Part shown: positions 1-9,445 of the stretch, one piece after another | Position numbering within the stretch: position 1 is the stretch's first letter | Layout: the number at the start of each line of letters is the position of its first letter | Origin: Mycolicibacterium sp. TY81 | GTDB lineage: Bacteria > Actinomycetota > Actinomycetes > Mycobacteriales > Mycobacteriaceae | Direction of reading: 5' to 3' | DNA length: 64,000 nt | NCBI RefSeq assembly: GCF_018326285.1 | Contig: NZ_AP023362.1 | Location: 3,844,001-3,908,000 of the forward strand | Notes under the pieces: generated by a model | Told to the model about the DNA's origin: nothing | The model's database searches: none | Seen by the model: the letters and a program-made list of their open reading frames with translations, nothing else | Made by a program: the position numbers and the translations under genes

Positions 1-1460
1 GTTCCGGTGTGCTGGTGGTGATTTCGTCGATGGTCGCGCTCAACACCGCGCTCGGTGACATCGCCATGGCAACGTCGGCGAACCAGACCCAGCTGACCTG
101 GATCATCGACAGTTACACACTGACACTGGCCTGCCTGCTGCTGCCCGCCGGCGCCCTCGGCGACCGCTACGGCCGGCGCGGTGCCCTGCTGTTCGGTCTG
201 GCCATCTTCGCGGCGGCCTCGATCGTCCCGGCGGTCAGCACCGATCCCTTGCACATCATCGGCGCCCGCGCGGTCGCCGGAGTGGGCGCCGCCTTCATCA
301 TGCCGGCGACGCTGTCCCTGATCACCGCGTCGTACCCGGCCGACCAGCGCACCAAGGCGGTGGGCATCTGGGTCGGGATGGCCGGCTGTGGCGGCGTGTT
401 CGGCATGCTGGGATCCGGTGTGCTGCTGCACTTCTGGCCCTGGCAGTCGATCTTCTGGGCCTTCGCCGGCGCCGGACTGGTCCTGATGGTCATGAGCACG
501 ACCATCACGACGTCGCGCGATGCGGAGGCCCGCACCTTGGACGTCGCCGGCGCGATCGTCATCGCCGCCGCGGTCGCCGCGCTGGTGTACGGCATCCTCG
601 CGGCACCCGATCGGGGCTGGACACATCCGGTGGTGCTGGGTGGTATCGCCGGCGGCCTGATCCTGGCCGGGGCGTTCACGATCATCGAGCTCCGGGCCCG
701 GTACCCGCTGCTGGATGTCCGGCTGTTTCTCGATCGCCAGTTCGGCACCGGAGCCGCGGCCATCACGGTGCTGTTCCTGGTGATGTTCGGTTTCTTCTAC
801 CTGGCGATGCAATTCATGCAACTGGTCATGGGCTACAGCCCGCTGGGAACCGCACTGGCACTGTCCCCGCTGGCGGTGCCGATGCTCATCCTGTCCCCGC
901 TGTCGTCGTGGTACCTGCCGAAGCTGGGATTGCGCCTCGTGGTGCTCATCGGCCTGGGGCTGCTGTCCGCCGGCCTGCTGTCACTATGTCTGGTGCGCAT
1001 CGACTCGTCGTACTGGGCCCTGGCGTGGCCGCTGCTGGTGGTGAGCACCGGAGTCGGAATATTCACCGCGCCAACGACTTCAGCGATCATGACATCGGTA
1101 CCGGACGGCAAACAGGGGGTGGCGTCGGCGGTCAACGACACCACCCGGGAGGTGGGTGCCGCCCTCGGCATCGCGCTGACCGGCTCCCTCCTGGCAGCCG
1201 GATACACCAAACAGATCGGGCCCGCCGTGGCCGGTTTTCCGGCTCCGGTACAAGACGCCGCACGCGGCTCGCTGGCCGGTGCGGTGGCCGCGGCGCCCCA
1301 TCTGGGCCCGGTCGGTGGTCAGCTCCTGGCCGTGGCCCGCGTGGCGTTCCTGCACGGCATGCAGACAACACTCGTGGTGCTGGCGTCGATCACCGCGGTC
1401 GCGGGCGTACTGATCGCATTCTGGGCGCCCGGCCGCGACCGCACACCGCCCAACAACTAG
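1..1460 (+). CDS. MFS drug-exporter-type transporter, DHA2 (14-TM) family, 5' partial
   Basis: This is a proton-coupled multidrug exporter-type permease in the cytoplasmic membrane. The frame is open to the left edge, so the first residues are outside the window; the visible protein begins in TM1 (SGVLVVISSMVALNTALGDIA). It has the DHA2 signatures: QLTWIIDSYTLTLACLLLPAG in TM2 and GDRYGRRG in the TM2-TM3 loop, followed by further long hydrophobic segments consistent with 14 TM helices over about 485 residues. The substrate cannot be told from sequence. It is convergent with mftG, with a 42-bp gap and no obvious terminator. A functional link to mycofactocin is only positional. Confidence 0.9.
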   Translation, partial: SGVLVVISSMVALNTALGDIAMATSANQTQLTWIIDSYTLTLACLLLPAGALGDRYGRRGALLFGLAIFAAASIVPAVSTDPLHIIGARAVAGVGAAFIMPATLSLITASYPADQRTKAVGIWVGMAGCGGVFGMLGSGVLLHFWPWQSIFWAFAGAGLVLMVMSTTITTSRDAEARTLDVAGAIVIAAAVAALVYGILAAPDRGWTHPVVLGGIAGGLILAGAFTIIELRARYPLLDVRLFLDRQFGTGAAAITVLFLVMFGFFYLAMQFMQLVMGYSPLGTALALSPLAVPMLILSPLSSWYLPKLGLRLVVLIGLGLLSAGLLSLCLVRIDSSYWALAWPLLVVSTGVGIFTAPTTSAIMTSVPDGKQGVASAVNDTTREVGAALGIALTGSLLAAGYTKQIGPAVAGFPAPVQDAARGSLAGAVAAAPHLGPVGGQLLAVARVAFLHGMQTTLVVLASITAVAGVLIAFWAPGRDRTPPNN

Positions 1461-1502
1461 TCACCACAGGCATTTTCATGCGACGTCTCCGCCGCGCGGC
1501 GG

Positions 1503-2912
1503 TCACGCCGCGATGAACCCGGCGGCCCGGTGCGCCAGCATGACGATGGTCGCGTGCGGGCCCCGGCCGGTGATGCCCGGCAGCGCGGCGCCGTCGGCCA
1601 CCCACAACCCGTCGACGCCGCGCACCCGGCACTGCGGATCGAGGACGGCGCGTTCGTCGCCGTCGGCGCCCATCGGGGCCGTGGCAGACAGATGCTGCGC
1701 GGTGGACCAGGCCGGTTCCGCGTCGGCGACGGCAGTACCGAACAGGTCGCGACAGAGTTCGTACCCGACGTGTAGGGCCGTGGCGTCGGCCGGGTCGGCG
1801 TCGTAGCGGTGCTCGATGACGGGACGCACCTCGGGGTCGTCCGACACCAGCACGACCCTGCCCTGCGCGCGCGGTCGCATGAGGGAGATGCCGAGGTGCA
1901 CCGAGTCCGCGCCGTCGGTGACTCCGCCGGTCATGGCCGCGAAGCCCCAGGTGTACGGCCGGATTTCCAATTCTTCGGTGGTGAGCAGCAATTCGAGCGG
2001 CGGGCGTCCGGGCGCCGCGGGCCAGGTGGTCGGCACCACCCATTCCGGATGGTCCGCGCACCCGGCCCCCACCGGCAGGTCCGCCACGACCGGCACGCCG
2101 ACGCGCCGCAACTGCGCGGCCGGGCCGATCCCGGACAGCATCAGCAGATGCGCCGATTCAATTGCCCCGGCGCACAACACGATCCGGACGGCATACCGGT
2201 CCGTCACACCCTCGGGACCGAGACACCTGACGCCCACCGCGCGGTCACCGTCGAACAGCACCCGCAGCGCGCGGGTACCGGCGAGCACCGCCAGGTTGTC
2301 CCGGCCGCGCGCGGCCGTCAGGTAGACCTCGCCCGGACCGTGCCGGTGCCCGGTGTCATCGATGTTGAGCGGCACCGCACCGAGGCCCGGCCGGACCCCG
2401 GCCGCGGCGTTGAGATCGTCGATCCAGGGGTACCGGTCGCCCGCCGCGTCACGGAAAGCCTGTGAGGACGCTGCGAATTCGCTGATACGGCGTACGGGTA
2501 CCGGGCCGGTCGCACCGTGCTCGGCGCCGTCGCCGAAGTCGTGGTCCGTCTCGATGGCGCGATAGTGCGGCAGGACGTCGGACCAGGACCAGCCCGGCAC
2601 CGCCCAGGCCGCGAAATCCGCGGGCCAGGCCCGGCAGAAATAGCCGCCGTTGATCGCCCCGGACCCGCCCAGCACCCGTCCGCGCACGATGTCCACAGAC
2701 CGCACCGGATTCTGCGTCAGCGTCGTGCGGTGCTGTCGGGCCACGGCGCTGTCGACTCCGATGGGCAACACCCAGCCCGGCTCAGGGCGGATCGTGCCGC
2801 CGGTCTCCAGCAGCGTCACCTGGCAGGCGGGATCGGCCGAAAGACGCTCGGCCAGAACGCAGCCGGCACTGCCGGCCCCGACGATCAGGACGTCATCGCG
2901 GCGTGGGTTCAA
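1503..2912 (-). CDS. mftG: Mycofactocin system GMC-family oxidoreductase MftG
   Basis: MftG is a FAD-dependent GMC (glucose-methanol-choline) oxidoreductase of the mycofactocin system, reported in mycobacteria to connect reoxidation of mycofactocinol to respiration. Residues 8-17 form the Rossmann motif [13 protein letters not shown] signature [13 protein letters not shown] follows, and the C-terminus holds the conserved [18 protein letters not shown] and [12 protein letters not shown] segments. I chose a TTG start because it overlaps the mftF stop (ACTTGA, 3 shared bases) and lies just ahead of the FAD motif; no ATG or GTG upstream keeps the coupling. The length of 469 aa fits the family. 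It is the last gene of the mftA-G operon. Confidence 0.9.
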   Translation of the reverse strand: MNPRRDDVLIVGAGSAGCVLAERLSADPACQVTLLETGGTIRPEPGWVLPIGVDSAVARQHRTTLTQNPVRSVDIVRGRVLGGSGAINGGYFCRAWPADFAAWAVPGWSWSDVLPHYRAIETDHDFGDGAEHGATGPVPVRRISEFAASSQAFRDAAGDRYPWIDDLNAAAGVRPGLGAVPLNIDDTGHRHGPGEVYLTAARGRDNLAVLAGTRALRVLFDGDRAVGVRCLGPEGVTDRYAVRIVLCAGAIESAHLLMLSGIGPAAQLRRVGVPVVADLPVGAGCADHPEWVVPTTWPAAPGRPPLELLLTTEELEIRPYTWGFAAMTGGVTDGADSVHLGISLMRPRAQGRVVLVSDDPEVRPVIEHRYDADPADATALHVGYELCRDLFGTAVADAEPAWSTAQHLSATAPMGADGDERAVLDPQCRVRGVDGLWVADGAALPGITGRGPHATIVMLAHRAAGFIAA

Positions 2913-4327
2913 GTCCGGATCTGCGGCTTGAGCGCACCCAGATGCCGCTCGCGCACCACGCCGCCCCACAGCCCGAGACCGTAGGCGATGTCGTCGAGAC
3001 GCTTGAGCAGCAGGTAGGCCAGCAGACCAACGCGCTGGGTGTTGTCGTCGACGGTGTGGTGGCGGCGCGCCCAGTCGACGACGCCGTCCACGATCGCGGC
3101 GATGAGCACCACCTGCCGCCAGCGCCGGAAACACACCGCCAGCACCAGCGCCACCGGCCAGTAGTGCCGGCACAGCGCTGCGGCGAGTTGCAGGGCCGCA
3201 GCCCACAGCCCCTGCGCGGCGACCGCGGCGACCTCGCGCGGCTCGGTGTCGATCGATCGCAACGAGTTGGCGATGCGACGGCCGGTGATCGCCGCGGCGA
3301 TGGTCGAGGCCAGGTACCCCACCCCGGACCCCATGGCCAGCAGCACCCAGACCACCAGCGTCCAGCCGGAGATGACCAGCGGCGCCGTCTTACCCGGGTG
3401 CCGCACCGACAGCGGCGCGGCAGAGGAACCGTAAAAGGCCTTGCGGGCGAACCATTCTCCCAGGGCGGTGCGGTGATCGTGGCCGACCAGCGCGATCGGC
3501 TCGTACCGCAGCCGGGCCCCGGCCTCGATGAACCGCCAGCACAGGTCCACGTCCTCGCCGGACTGCAGCGACTCGTCGAAACCGCCCACCTGGTCCAGCG
3601 CCGCGCGCCGGCAGATGATGGCCGCGCTCGGCACATAGGCCACCATGCCGTACGGCACCACGGGGGCTTCCCGCATGCCGAGGTCGAGCGACGAGCGCAC
3701 GGCCTCGTAGCGCGCGATCAGATTGTCGGGCTCGTGCAGGCCGACGATCCGCGGCGCGACCAACGCGACGGCGGGGTCGCAAAAGTGCCCCAGCAGCGCT
3801 TCCAGCCACCCGCGACGGGGCACCACGTCCGAGTCCAGGAAGGCCACGAAGTCGGTCTCGCAGGCGGCCAGCCCGGTGTTGCGGGCCGCGGCCGGTCCGC
3901 GGCTGACGTCGTGCCGGAGCACGCGCACGTCGCAGTGGCCGGCCAGATCGCAGAAGTCCGCGGCCTGCAGCGGCACGACGGAGCCGTCGTCGACCACGAC
4001 CACGCGCATGCCGCGCAGGGACCGCACCAGCCGAGCGACGCCAACGGCGTTGTCGCGTACCGGAACAACGACGGTGACGTCGAGGTGCGACGGACCGGTC
4101 GCCGGCCGTGGGTGCGCCACCGTGGCGTCGAGCAGCGTGCGGGCCAGCTGCGCGCTCTGCGCGTCGTGGACCTCCAGGCGGCCGCGGTCGAGCATGGTCT
4201 GCGCCGCCGGAGCCAGCTTCAGCAGGCGCGTCGGCGAGCCACCGAGCAGCGCGGCGCCCTCTCCCAGCACCTTGACTCGGCGATCCACTTGGACGGCAAA
4301 GCCGTCAGGCAGCCGCGGCCCAGTCAC
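2909..4327 (-). CDS. mftF: Mycofactocin glycosyltransferase MftF
   Basis: MftF is a family-2 glycosyltransferase that adds beta-1,4-linked glucose units to premycofactocin. A PqqD-like N-terminal stretch (about residues 1-75) precedes a GT-A domain starting at [11 protein letters not shown], with VVVDDGS, the metal-binding FLDSDVVP and the acceptor-side [10 protein letters not shown]. Hydrophobic helices near the C-terminus (about 310-360 and 390-430) suggest membrane association. The GTG start at 4327 is 13 nt after the mftE stop, preceded by a G-rich Shine-Dalgarno (GGGGGTGGGA). The open frame extends further upstream, but that part lies inside mftE and has no homology. The stop overlaps the mftG TTG. 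Confidence 0.93.
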   Translation of the reverse strand: MTGPRLPDGFAVQVDRRVKVLGEGAALLGGSPTRLLKLAPAAQTMLDRGRLEVHDAQSAQLARTLLDATVAHPRPATGPSHLDVTVVVPVRDNAVGVARLVRSLRGMRVVVVDDGSVVPLQAADFCDLAGHCDVRVLRHDVSRGPAAARNTGLAACETDFVAFLDSDVVPRRGWLEALLGHFCDPAVALVAPRIVGLHEPDNLIARYEAVRSSLDLGMREAPVVPYGMVAYVPSAAIICRRAALDQVGGFDESLQSGEDVDLCWRFIEAGARLRYEPIALVGHDHRTALGEWFARKAFYGSSAAPLSVRHPGKTAPLVISGWTLVVWVLLAMGSGVGYLASTIAAAITGRRIANSLRSIDTEPREVAAVAAQGLWAAALQLAAALCRHYWPVALVLAVCFRRWRQVVLIAAIVDGVVDWARRHHTVDDNTQRVGLLAYLLLKRLDDIAYGLGLWGGVVRERHLGALKPQIRT

Positions 4328-4340
4328 TGTCCCACCCCCG

Positions 4341-5075
4341 TCACGCGAGCATCCCCCCAGAGCTCGGCTGCCATGCGCTGATCCGGCGCACGGAGCTTTC
4401 GACCATTTCTGCAAAGATACGGGACCCATCGGCTGCCGTGGCAGTCGTCGGATCGCCCAGCACCCCGACGGGGCTGACCGCCGCCATACCGCCGCGGCGC
4501 AAGGCCGGCAGCAGCTCGGGCAGCGGTGCGGTGTTGCCGACGACGCTTTCGTCGACCCAGACATCGGCCGGTGAAAGGTGCAGCAGTACAGACGTTTCGG
4601 TATGGCCGGCGTGGGCGTCCGCACCGGCGGCGGCGCACGGGCACCAGGCCACGTCGCGCCCCTCGGCCCGCAGCAACGTGGTCGCCGCCGTCAGCGCCGC
4701 CACGTTGCCGCCGTGACCGTTGACGAACACGATCCGGCCGGCCCAGTTACAGGCCGACCGCCCGAACTCGACCAGCAAATGTTCCAGCGCGGCCATGCCG
4801 ATCGAGATGGTGCCGGCAAAGCTCTCGTGCTCACCGCTCGCGCCGTAACTGATGGCAGACGCGACCAACCACGTGGGCTGATCGACGCCGGGGATCGTCT
4901 GCGCGCGCAGTTCCTCCGCGACGGACCGCGACACTGCCTCGGCGATCCGGGTATCGGTATCCAGCGGCAGGTGCGGCCCATGCTGCTCGGTGGAACCAAT
5001 CGGGACGATCAACGAAGGCCGCATGGCTTGCAACTGCCTCGACGTCGAGTTCCCGAGCTCGCTGGGAAAAGGCAC
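4341..5075 (-). CDS. mftE: Mycofactocin precursor peptidase MftE (creatininase family)
   Basis: MftE is a metal-dependent creatininase-family peptidase that releases the C-terminal Val-Tyr-derived dipeptide (AHDP) from MftC-modified MftA. Metal-binding signatures are visible: [17 protein letters not shown] near residue 26, and VNGHGGN near residue 118. At 244 aa it has the usual length. The start is GTG at 5075. It sits 175 bp downstream of mftD, an unusually wide gap for this operon that holds a palindrome at 5112-5136, so mftE-F-G may have an internal promoter (inference). Confidence 0.93.
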   Translation of the reverse strand: MPFPSELGNSTSRQLQAMRPSLIVPIGSTEQHGPHLPLDTDTRIAEAVSRSVAEELRAQTIPGVDQPTWLVASAISYGASGEHESFAGTISIGMAALEHLLVEFGRSACNWAGRIVFVNGHGGNVAALTAATTLLRAEGRDVAWCPCAAAGADAHAGHTETSVLLHLSPADVWVDESVVGNTAPLPELLPALRRGGMAAVSPVGVLGDPTTATAADGSRIFAEMVESSVRRISAWQPSSGGMLA

Positions 5076-5111
5076 CCGCCGATGGTAAGCCGAATTTGCC
5101 TGCTGTGCGCC

Positions 5112-5136
5112 AATTGTTGCCGTATACGCAACAATT
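5112..5136. promoter_or_regulatory. 25-bp palindrome in the mftD-mftE gap
   Basis: Perfect 9-bp inverted repeats (AATTGTTGC and GCAACAATT) flank CGTATAC, itself almost palindromic. The site is AT-rich against a G+C-rich background and lies 37 bp upstream of the mftE start. The form is that of a dimeric repressor operator; it lacks a GC stem and U-tract, so it is not a terminator. The cognate regulator is unknown. Confidence 0.55.
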
Positions 5137-5250
5137 CGTAGCGAATGGTCAAATCGCCGCGGTTGTCAAGACCCCGGCGACCATCACGTCAGTCCCGTCA
5201 GCACCGCGCGTATCAGCGGACCCGTCGAATCACCCGGTCCGCCCCGCGGC

Positions 5251-6426
5251 TCAGCCGCCCAGCCGCCGGGTGAAGCCTTCCGGCACCAGGATGTCGTCGG
5301 GTCCGAGGTCGTGGATCGAGGCCTTGCCCAGGCCACGCAGCGCGGAGTCGATACCCCCGTGCATGATGTCGAGGACGTTCTCGACACCGGCCTGTCCCTC
5401 GGCCGCGAGCCCCCACAGGTAGGCCCGGCCGAGCATGACCGCCCGGGCCCCCAAGGCCAGCGCCTTGACCACGTCGCTGCCGCGGCGGATACCGCCGTCC
5501 AGCAAAACCTCGACCTGGTCGCCGACGGCCTCGGCGATCGCGGGCAGCGCCCGGATCGACGCCGGCGTGCTGTCCAGGTTGTTACCGCCGTGGTTGGACA
5601 CCGAGATTGCTGAAACACCGGCGTCCACAGCACGTTTGGCGTCGTCGATGCGCATGACGCCCTTGAGCATGAACGGTCCGCCCCACAGCTCGCGCAGCCA
5701 GGCGATGTCCTCCCAGGTCGGCGCCGGGGTGCCCATCCACTCGCCGTAGGCGTGGAAGAACGGTGGCGGGGCCTGACCGTTGATGGCCTGGTTCGGCACC
5801 GACAACTCCGGCGGACGCAGGGTCTTGCCCCAGGTCCACATGTAGCGGGGCTTGGTGATGACCTCGGGGCTCATCCTGAGGATGGTCTTGAGATCCATCT
5901 TCTCCGGGATCTTGGGGCTGCCCCAGTCCCGGCCGTGGCTGAAGCTCCAGTCGGTGGTGACGATGAGGCCCTTGGCGCCGGCCGCGCGGGCGCGCTCGGC
6001 CCGGGCCGCGATGTCGTCGCGGCTGCCGAGCCAGTAGATCTGGAAGAACGTCTTGTCGTTTGCCGCGATGACCTCTTCCATCGGCTTGCTGGCGAACGAC
6101 GACAGCCCCATCGCGGTGCCGCGGGCCGCGGCCGCGCGCGCGACAGCGACCTCGCCGTCGGGGTGGATCGCCTGCACACCGGTGGGAGAAATAATCACCG
6201 GCAGCGAAATCTCTTGACCCATAACCGTTGTGGCCATCTCACGCTTGTCCAGCGCGCCGATGACGTGCGGGGCGAAGCCGAGCTCGCCGAACGCCGCGAC
6301 GTTGTCGGCGACCGTCAGGCCCTTCTCGCTCGCCGAGATCAGCGAGGAGTAGGCGGACTTGGGGAGCCGCTTCTTCGCACGCTCCTGCGCGATGGCGACG
6401 GTTTCGAACCAGGTATCACGGGCCAT
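5251..6426 (-). CDS. mftD: Mycofactocin biosynthesis FMN oxidase/deaminase MftD
   Basis: MftD is an FMN-dependent alpha-hydroxy-acid-oxidase-family enzyme that oxidatively deaminates AHDP to premycofactocin, forming the redox-active dicarbonyl. The TIM-barrel family signatures are present: SPTGVQAIHPDGE (81-91), Lys255 in FMLKGV, the catalytic histidine in SVSNHGGNNLD (His279), LLDGGIRRGSDVVKALALGA and the phosphate-binding VMLGRAYLWG. At 391 aa it matches MftD (once annotated lldD1). The ATG start lies just after the mftC stop, so it is cotranscribed with mftC. Confidence 0.95.
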   Translation of the reverse strand: MARDTWFETVAIAQERAKKRLPKSAYSSLISASEKGLTVADNVAAFGELGFAPHVIGALDKREMATTVMGQEISLPVIISPTGVQAIHPDGEVAVARAAAARGTAMGLSSFASKPMEEVIAANDKTFFQIYWLGSRDDIAARAERARAAGAKGLIVTTDWSFSHGRDWGSPKIPEKMDLKTILRMSPEVITKPRYMWTWGKTLRPPELSVPNQAINGQAPPPFFHAYGEWMGTPAPTWEDIAWLRELWGGPFMLKGVMRIDDAKRAVDAGVSAISVSNHGGNNLDSTPASIRALPAIAEAVGDQVEVLLDGGIRRGSDVVKALALGARAVMLGRAYLWGLAAEGQAGVENVLDIMHGGIDSALRGLGKASIHDLGPDDILVPEGFTRRLGG

Positions 6427-6429
6427 GAT

Positions 6430-7650
6430 TTAGACAGGACTTTCGTTACAGAATTTCTGGGGCGCCTTGGCCGGCATGGCCAACAGCTTGAGCGGGATCG
6501 GCCCCTTGGCAGGGCGAGCGGAGCGACGGGAAGAATCACCGCTGCCGCCCCGGGAGTGGTCGATATGCGACTTGGGCTTGTCGCGATCGAGCGCCAGGGC
6601 GGGCTCGCCGTAGCCCTGCACGCACTCGGGATCCGGCCCGTCCATGGGCAGACCGGTGAAGAACTTGGCCGCCATGCAGCCGCCGCGGCAGCTGTCGTAG
6701 TGCCCGCAGCTGCTGCAGGCACCGGCGGACTGCGGTTCCCGGAGCTCGCGGAACAGCGGGGCGTTCTGCCAGACGTCCTGGAAACCGTTGTCGCTCAGGA
6801 TGTTTCCGGCCAGGAAGCGCTCGTGGATGGCGAACGGGCAGGCGTACACATCGCCCACGGGGTCGATCAGGCACACGACGCGCCCCGCGCCGCACAGGTT
6901 CAGCCCCGCGAGCGCTCCGGGCTCGCCGAGGCCCGACAGGTGGAAGAACGAGTCACCGGTGAGCACCCGCTCGCCCTTGGCGACCAGCCAGTTGTACAGC
7001 TGCACCTGCTGCTCGGCGGTGGGGTGCAGGTCGTCCCACACGTCGGCGCCGCGGCCGGACGGACGCAGCCGGGTGATACGCAGGGTGGCGCCGTAGTTGT
7101 CGGCCAGGGCCTTGAAGTCGTCGAGCTGGTCGACGTTGTGGCGCGTGACGACGACCGAGATCTTGGCGTCTCTAAAACCGGCGTTCTTCAAGTTCTCGAG
7201 CGCCCGGATCGCCATCGCGAAGGAGCCCGGGCCGCGCACCGCGTCGTTGATCTCGGCGGTGGCGCCGTCGAGCGAAATCTGAACGTCCACATAGTCACTC
7301 GCGGCCAGCTTGGCCGCGACCGCTTCGTCGATGCGCACGCCGTTGGTGGAGAACTTGACACCGACGTGGTGCTCGGTGGCGTAGTCGACGAGTTCCCAGA
7401 AATCGGATCGCACGGTCGGCTCGCCGCCGCCGATGTTCACGTAGAACACCTGCATGCGCTCGAGCTCGTCGATGATGTCCTTGCACTGCTGGGTGCTCAG
7501 CTCGCGCGGGTCGCGCTTGCCCGACGACGACAGGCAGTGCACGCAGGACAGGTTGCAGGCGTAGGTCAGTTCCCAGGTGAGGCAGATGGGCGCGTCGAGG
7601 CCGTGCTCGAACTGCTCGATCAGCCGGGGCACGGGTGCCGTTGCGGTCAT
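6430..7650 (-). CDS. mftC: Mycofactocin radical SAM maturase MftC
   Basis: MftC is a radical SAM/SPASM enzyme that decarboxylates the C-terminal Tyr of MftA and then forms a Val-Tyr carbon-carbon bond, giving the AHDP core. The radical-SAM cluster ligands are Cys32, Cys36 and Cys39 (CNLSCVHC); NIGGGEPTVR follows. The SPASM cysteines are seen in NLCGAGRVVC, VYACPFA and CSSCGHYDSCRGGC. The C-terminal tail of about 45 residues is basic and low-complexity. The length is 406 aa. The ATG overlaps the mftB stop as ATGA, so the two are translationally coupled, fitting their direct partnership. Confidence 0.96.
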   Translation of the reverse strand: MTATAPVPRLIEQFEHGLDAPICLTWELTYACNLSCVHCLSSSGKRDPRELSTQQCKDIIDELERMQVFYVNIGGGEPTVRSDFWELVDYATEHHVGVKFSTNGVRIDEAVAAKLAASDYVDVQISLDGATAEINDAVRGPGSFAMAIRALENLKNAGFRDAKISVVVTRHNVDQLDDFKALADNYGATLRITRLRPSGRGADVWDDLHPTAEQQVQLYNWLVAKGERVLTGDSFFHLSGLGEPGALAGLNLCGAGRVVCLIDPVGDVYACPFAIHERFLAGNILSDNGFQDVWQNAPLFRELREPQSAGACSSCGHYDSCRGGCMAAKFFTGLPMDGPDPECVQGYGEPALALDRDKPKSHIDHSRGGSGDSSRRSARPAKGPIPLKLLAMPAKAPQKFCNESPV

Positions 7651-7982
7651 GAAACGGTAGATCCTTCGGGGCTGTTCTGGTCGGCCGGGATCAGCATCTT
7701 GGACTGGACCAGCACGCCGAACGCGTGCAGATACGGCCCCTGCTGGTCATCGTCGATACCGGCGGCGCGGCAGGCGCTGCGGACGTCCGGATGGTCGGCG
7801 AGCGAGTTGACGATCTCGACGATGATGCGATTCTTCAGGAACGAAAGTTTGCGCGTACCAAAGTGATACAAGAGGGCGCCGAACGGTTCCGGGCGGACGG
7901 CGACCTGGTGGTGCAGCCGCCAGCCACGGTCCGGATCGAAGGCCGCCTCGGGCCCGGTCCGGGCCGCGGCTGGTGCAGACAC
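7647..7982 (-). CDS. mftB: Mycofactocin RiPP recognition protein MftB
   Basis: MftB is a small RiPP-recognition-element (PqqD-like) chaperone that binds MftA and presents it to MftC. The predicted 111-aa product contains RGWRLHHQVAVRPEPFGALLYHFGTRKLSFLKNR with alternating beta-strand character, then helices, as in MftB. The start is GTG at 7982, two bases after the mftA stop. A longer open frame upstream would run through mftA, so I reject it. The stop overlaps mftC (ATGA). Confidence 0.93.
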   Translation of the reverse strand: MSAPAAARTGPEAAFDPDRGWRLHHQVAVRPEPFGALLYHFGTRKLSFLKNRIIVEIVNSLADHPDVRSACRAAGIDDDQQGPYLHAFGVLVQSKMLIPADQNSPEGSTVS

Positions 7983-7984
7983 GG

Positions 7985-8080
7985 TCAGTAGACCCCGCAC
8001 ATACCGTCGATCGAGACCTCTTCGACCAGAGTCTCGGTGACCAGTTCGGTATCGGAATTCGCCTGCTGATTCGAGTCCAT
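7985..8080 (-). CDS. mftA: Mycofactocin precursor peptide MftA
   Basis: This 31-residue peptide is the substrate for mycofactocin biosynthesis. It starts [14 protein letters not shown] and ends with the invariant core IDGMCGVY, whose last two residues (Val-Tyr) become the cofactor. An acidic leader helix ([12 protein letters not shown]) precedes the core, as in known MftA leaders bound by MftB. AAAGGGGCG lies 5 nt before the ATG. The gene is shorter than ordinary gene-calling cutoffs. It is the first gene of mftABCDEFG and is divergent from mftR across a region with a 23-bp palindrome. Confidence 0.96.
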   Translation of the reverse strand: MDSNQQANSDTELVTETLVEEVSIDGMCGVY

Positions 8081-8104
8081 GGATCGCCCCTTTCGCTACC
8101 GTGG

Positions 8105-8127
8105 CAGTTGTCGGGACTCGACAACTG
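8105..8127. promoter_or_regulatory. Candidate MftR operator in the mftA-mftR divergent promoter
   Basis: Perfect 9-bp inverted repeats, CAGTTGTCG and CGACAACTG, are separated by GGACT. It lies 25 bp upstream of mftA and 55 bp upstream of mftR, where a TetR-family repressor would control both directions. MftR is known to repress the mft promoter and to respond to long-chain acyl-CoA. Assignment of this exact sequence as its site is my inference. Confidence 0.7.
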
Positions 8128-8181
8128 TGATCCAAGTCGCAAGAATATGGCATCGAGTGCCGAAAAGGAAGGGCGGGTCTG

Positions 8182-8811
8182 ATGAAGACCGAGACGGAGC
8201 GTCCCGCGCGCGATGCCGGGACCGCCCAGCACGGCCGGGTGGGCCGTCGCCGCTCCACCACGCGCGACCACATCACCCACGTGGCCCTCGAGCTGTTCGC
8301 GACCCGCGGCTTCGACGACGTCAGCGTCGACGACGTCGCCCATGCCGCCGGAATCTCCCGGCGCACCCTGTTCCGCTACTTCTCGTCGAAGAATGCCATC
8401 CCCTGGGCCGACTTCGACGCGAGTCTGACCGATCTGCGGGACCTGTTGAACGCCGTCCCCCACGACGTGCCGCTGGACGCCGCCCTGCGCTCGGCATTGT
8501 TGGAATTCAACAGCTTTGACGAATCCGAGACACCCCGGCACCGGCGCCGCATGCAGGTCATCCTGCAGACCGACGCGCTGCAGGCCTACTCGATGACGAT
8601 GTACGCAGGCTGGCGCGGCGTGATAGCGGCGTTCGTCGCGCGCCGGCTGGACACCAAGCCGACGGCTCTGGTGCCGCAGACAGTGGCGTGGACGGTTCTC
8701 GGGGTGGCGCTGACGGCCTACGAACAGTGGCTCGCCGACGAGACCGTCTCGCTGCCCGACGCCCTGGGCGAAGCCTTCGACATCGTCCGCGAGGGCATCG
8801 GCGCCGTGTGA
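8182..8811 (+). CDS. mftR: Mycofactocin system TetR-family regulator MftR
   Basis: This is the transcriptional repressor of the mycofactocin locus. The N-terminal TetR helix-turn-helix spans about residues 25-72 ([38 protein letters not shown]). The C-terminal ligand domain includes [24 protein letters not shown]. It is 209 aa, close to characterised MftR proteins. The ATG at 8182 has GGAAGGGCGGG just upstream. It is divergent from mftA over about 100 bp containing the 8105-8127 palindrome. Its stop codon lies inside the hairpin at 8808-8860. Confidence 0.94.
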   Translation: MKTETERPARDAGTAQHGRVGRRRSTTRDHITHVALELFATRGFDDVSVDDVAHAAGISRRTLFRYFSSKNAIPWADFDASLTDLRDLLNAVPHDVPLDAALRSALLEFNSFDESETPRHRRRMQVILQTDALQAYSMTMYAGWRGVIAAFVARRLDTKPTALVPQTVAWTVLGVALTAYEQWLADETVSLPDALGEAFDIVREGIGAV

Positions 8812-8860
8812 TTTGTGCACGGTTTTCCGCGGTCAGCGCGGAAAACCGTGCACAAATCAC
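8808..8860. terminator. Perfect 23-bp hairpin at the mftR 3' end (repeat copy 1)
   Basis: Arms 8808-8830 and 8838-8860 are perfect reverse complements around a 7-nt loop; the core reads ATTTGTGCACGGTTTTCCGC. It includes the mftR stop and is 28 bp ahead of the sigma-factor start. There is no downstream U-tract, so termination may be weak. The same core recurs at 10719-10773. Confidence 0.75.
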
Positions 8861-8887
8861 AAGAAGTTGCGGTTGGGGCGTCGGAAA

Positions 8888-9445
8888 ATGAGCGCCCGGC
8901 GCGACGATAAGGGTGTGAGGGGCGAATCAGACGGTGATGCTCCGCAGACGCTGCTGGCGCTGTACGACACGGCGCTGCCCGTGGTCTACGGGTACTTCGT
9001 GCGGCGCTGCGGTGACCGGGGCACCGCGGAAGACCTGACGTCGGAGACGTTTCTGGCGGCGATGGACGCCGCCCGCCGGGATTCGCCACCGGCGATCTCG
9101 GTGCCCTGGTTGATCGGTGTGGCCCGGCACAAGCTGGCCGACCACTACCGGCGCAGGCACGACCGCTTCACCGTCCCCGTACCCGAAACACCCGAGCCCG
9201 CAGAGCCTTTCGACGACTGGGACGCCGAGCTGGACCGGATCGTCGCCGAGGCCGCGCTGGCCCGGTTACCCGAACAGCACCGCATGGTGCTGACACTGCG
9301 ATATCTGGATGACCGCCCGGTGCCCGAATGCGCCGAGTTGATCGGACGCACCGTGCACGCCACCGAGGCCCTGCTGGTACGGGCCAAGCGGGCATTCCGG
9401 AGCGAATACCAGGACACCGAATACCAGGACGGAGGTGCGTCATGA
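8888..9445 (+). CDS. ECF-type RNA polymerase sigma factor
   Basis: This is a group-4 (ECF) sigma-70 protein of 185 aa. Sigma-2 lies at about residues 25-90 (YDTALPVVYGYFVRRCGDRGTAEDLTSETFLAAM, then VPWLIGVARHKLADHYRRR). Sigma-4 lies at about 120-175 (ALARLPEQHRMVLTLRYLDDRPVPECAELIGRTVHATEALLVRAKRAFR). The ATG at 8888 follows GGGGCG; a GTG at 8915 is an alternative. The stop overlaps the next ATG (ATGA), so it is translationally coupled to the VOC-domain gene. No conventional membrane anti-sigma factor is adjacent. Its promoters are unknown. Confidence 0.85.
   Translation: MSARRDDKGVRGESDGDAPQTLLALYDTALPVVYGYFVRRCGDRGTAEDLTSETFLAAMDAARRDSPPAISVPWLIGVARHKLADHYRRRHDRFTVPVPETPEPAEPFDDWDAELDRIVAEAALARLPEQHRMVLTLRYLDDRPVPECAELIGRTVHATEALLVRAKRAFRSEYQDTEYQDGGAS

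Noticed and set aside
5752..7866. 704-codon plus-strand frame across mftD and mftC
   Set aside because: Its translation is a His/Gly/Arg-rich mirror of mftC-mftD codons. No domain is visible.
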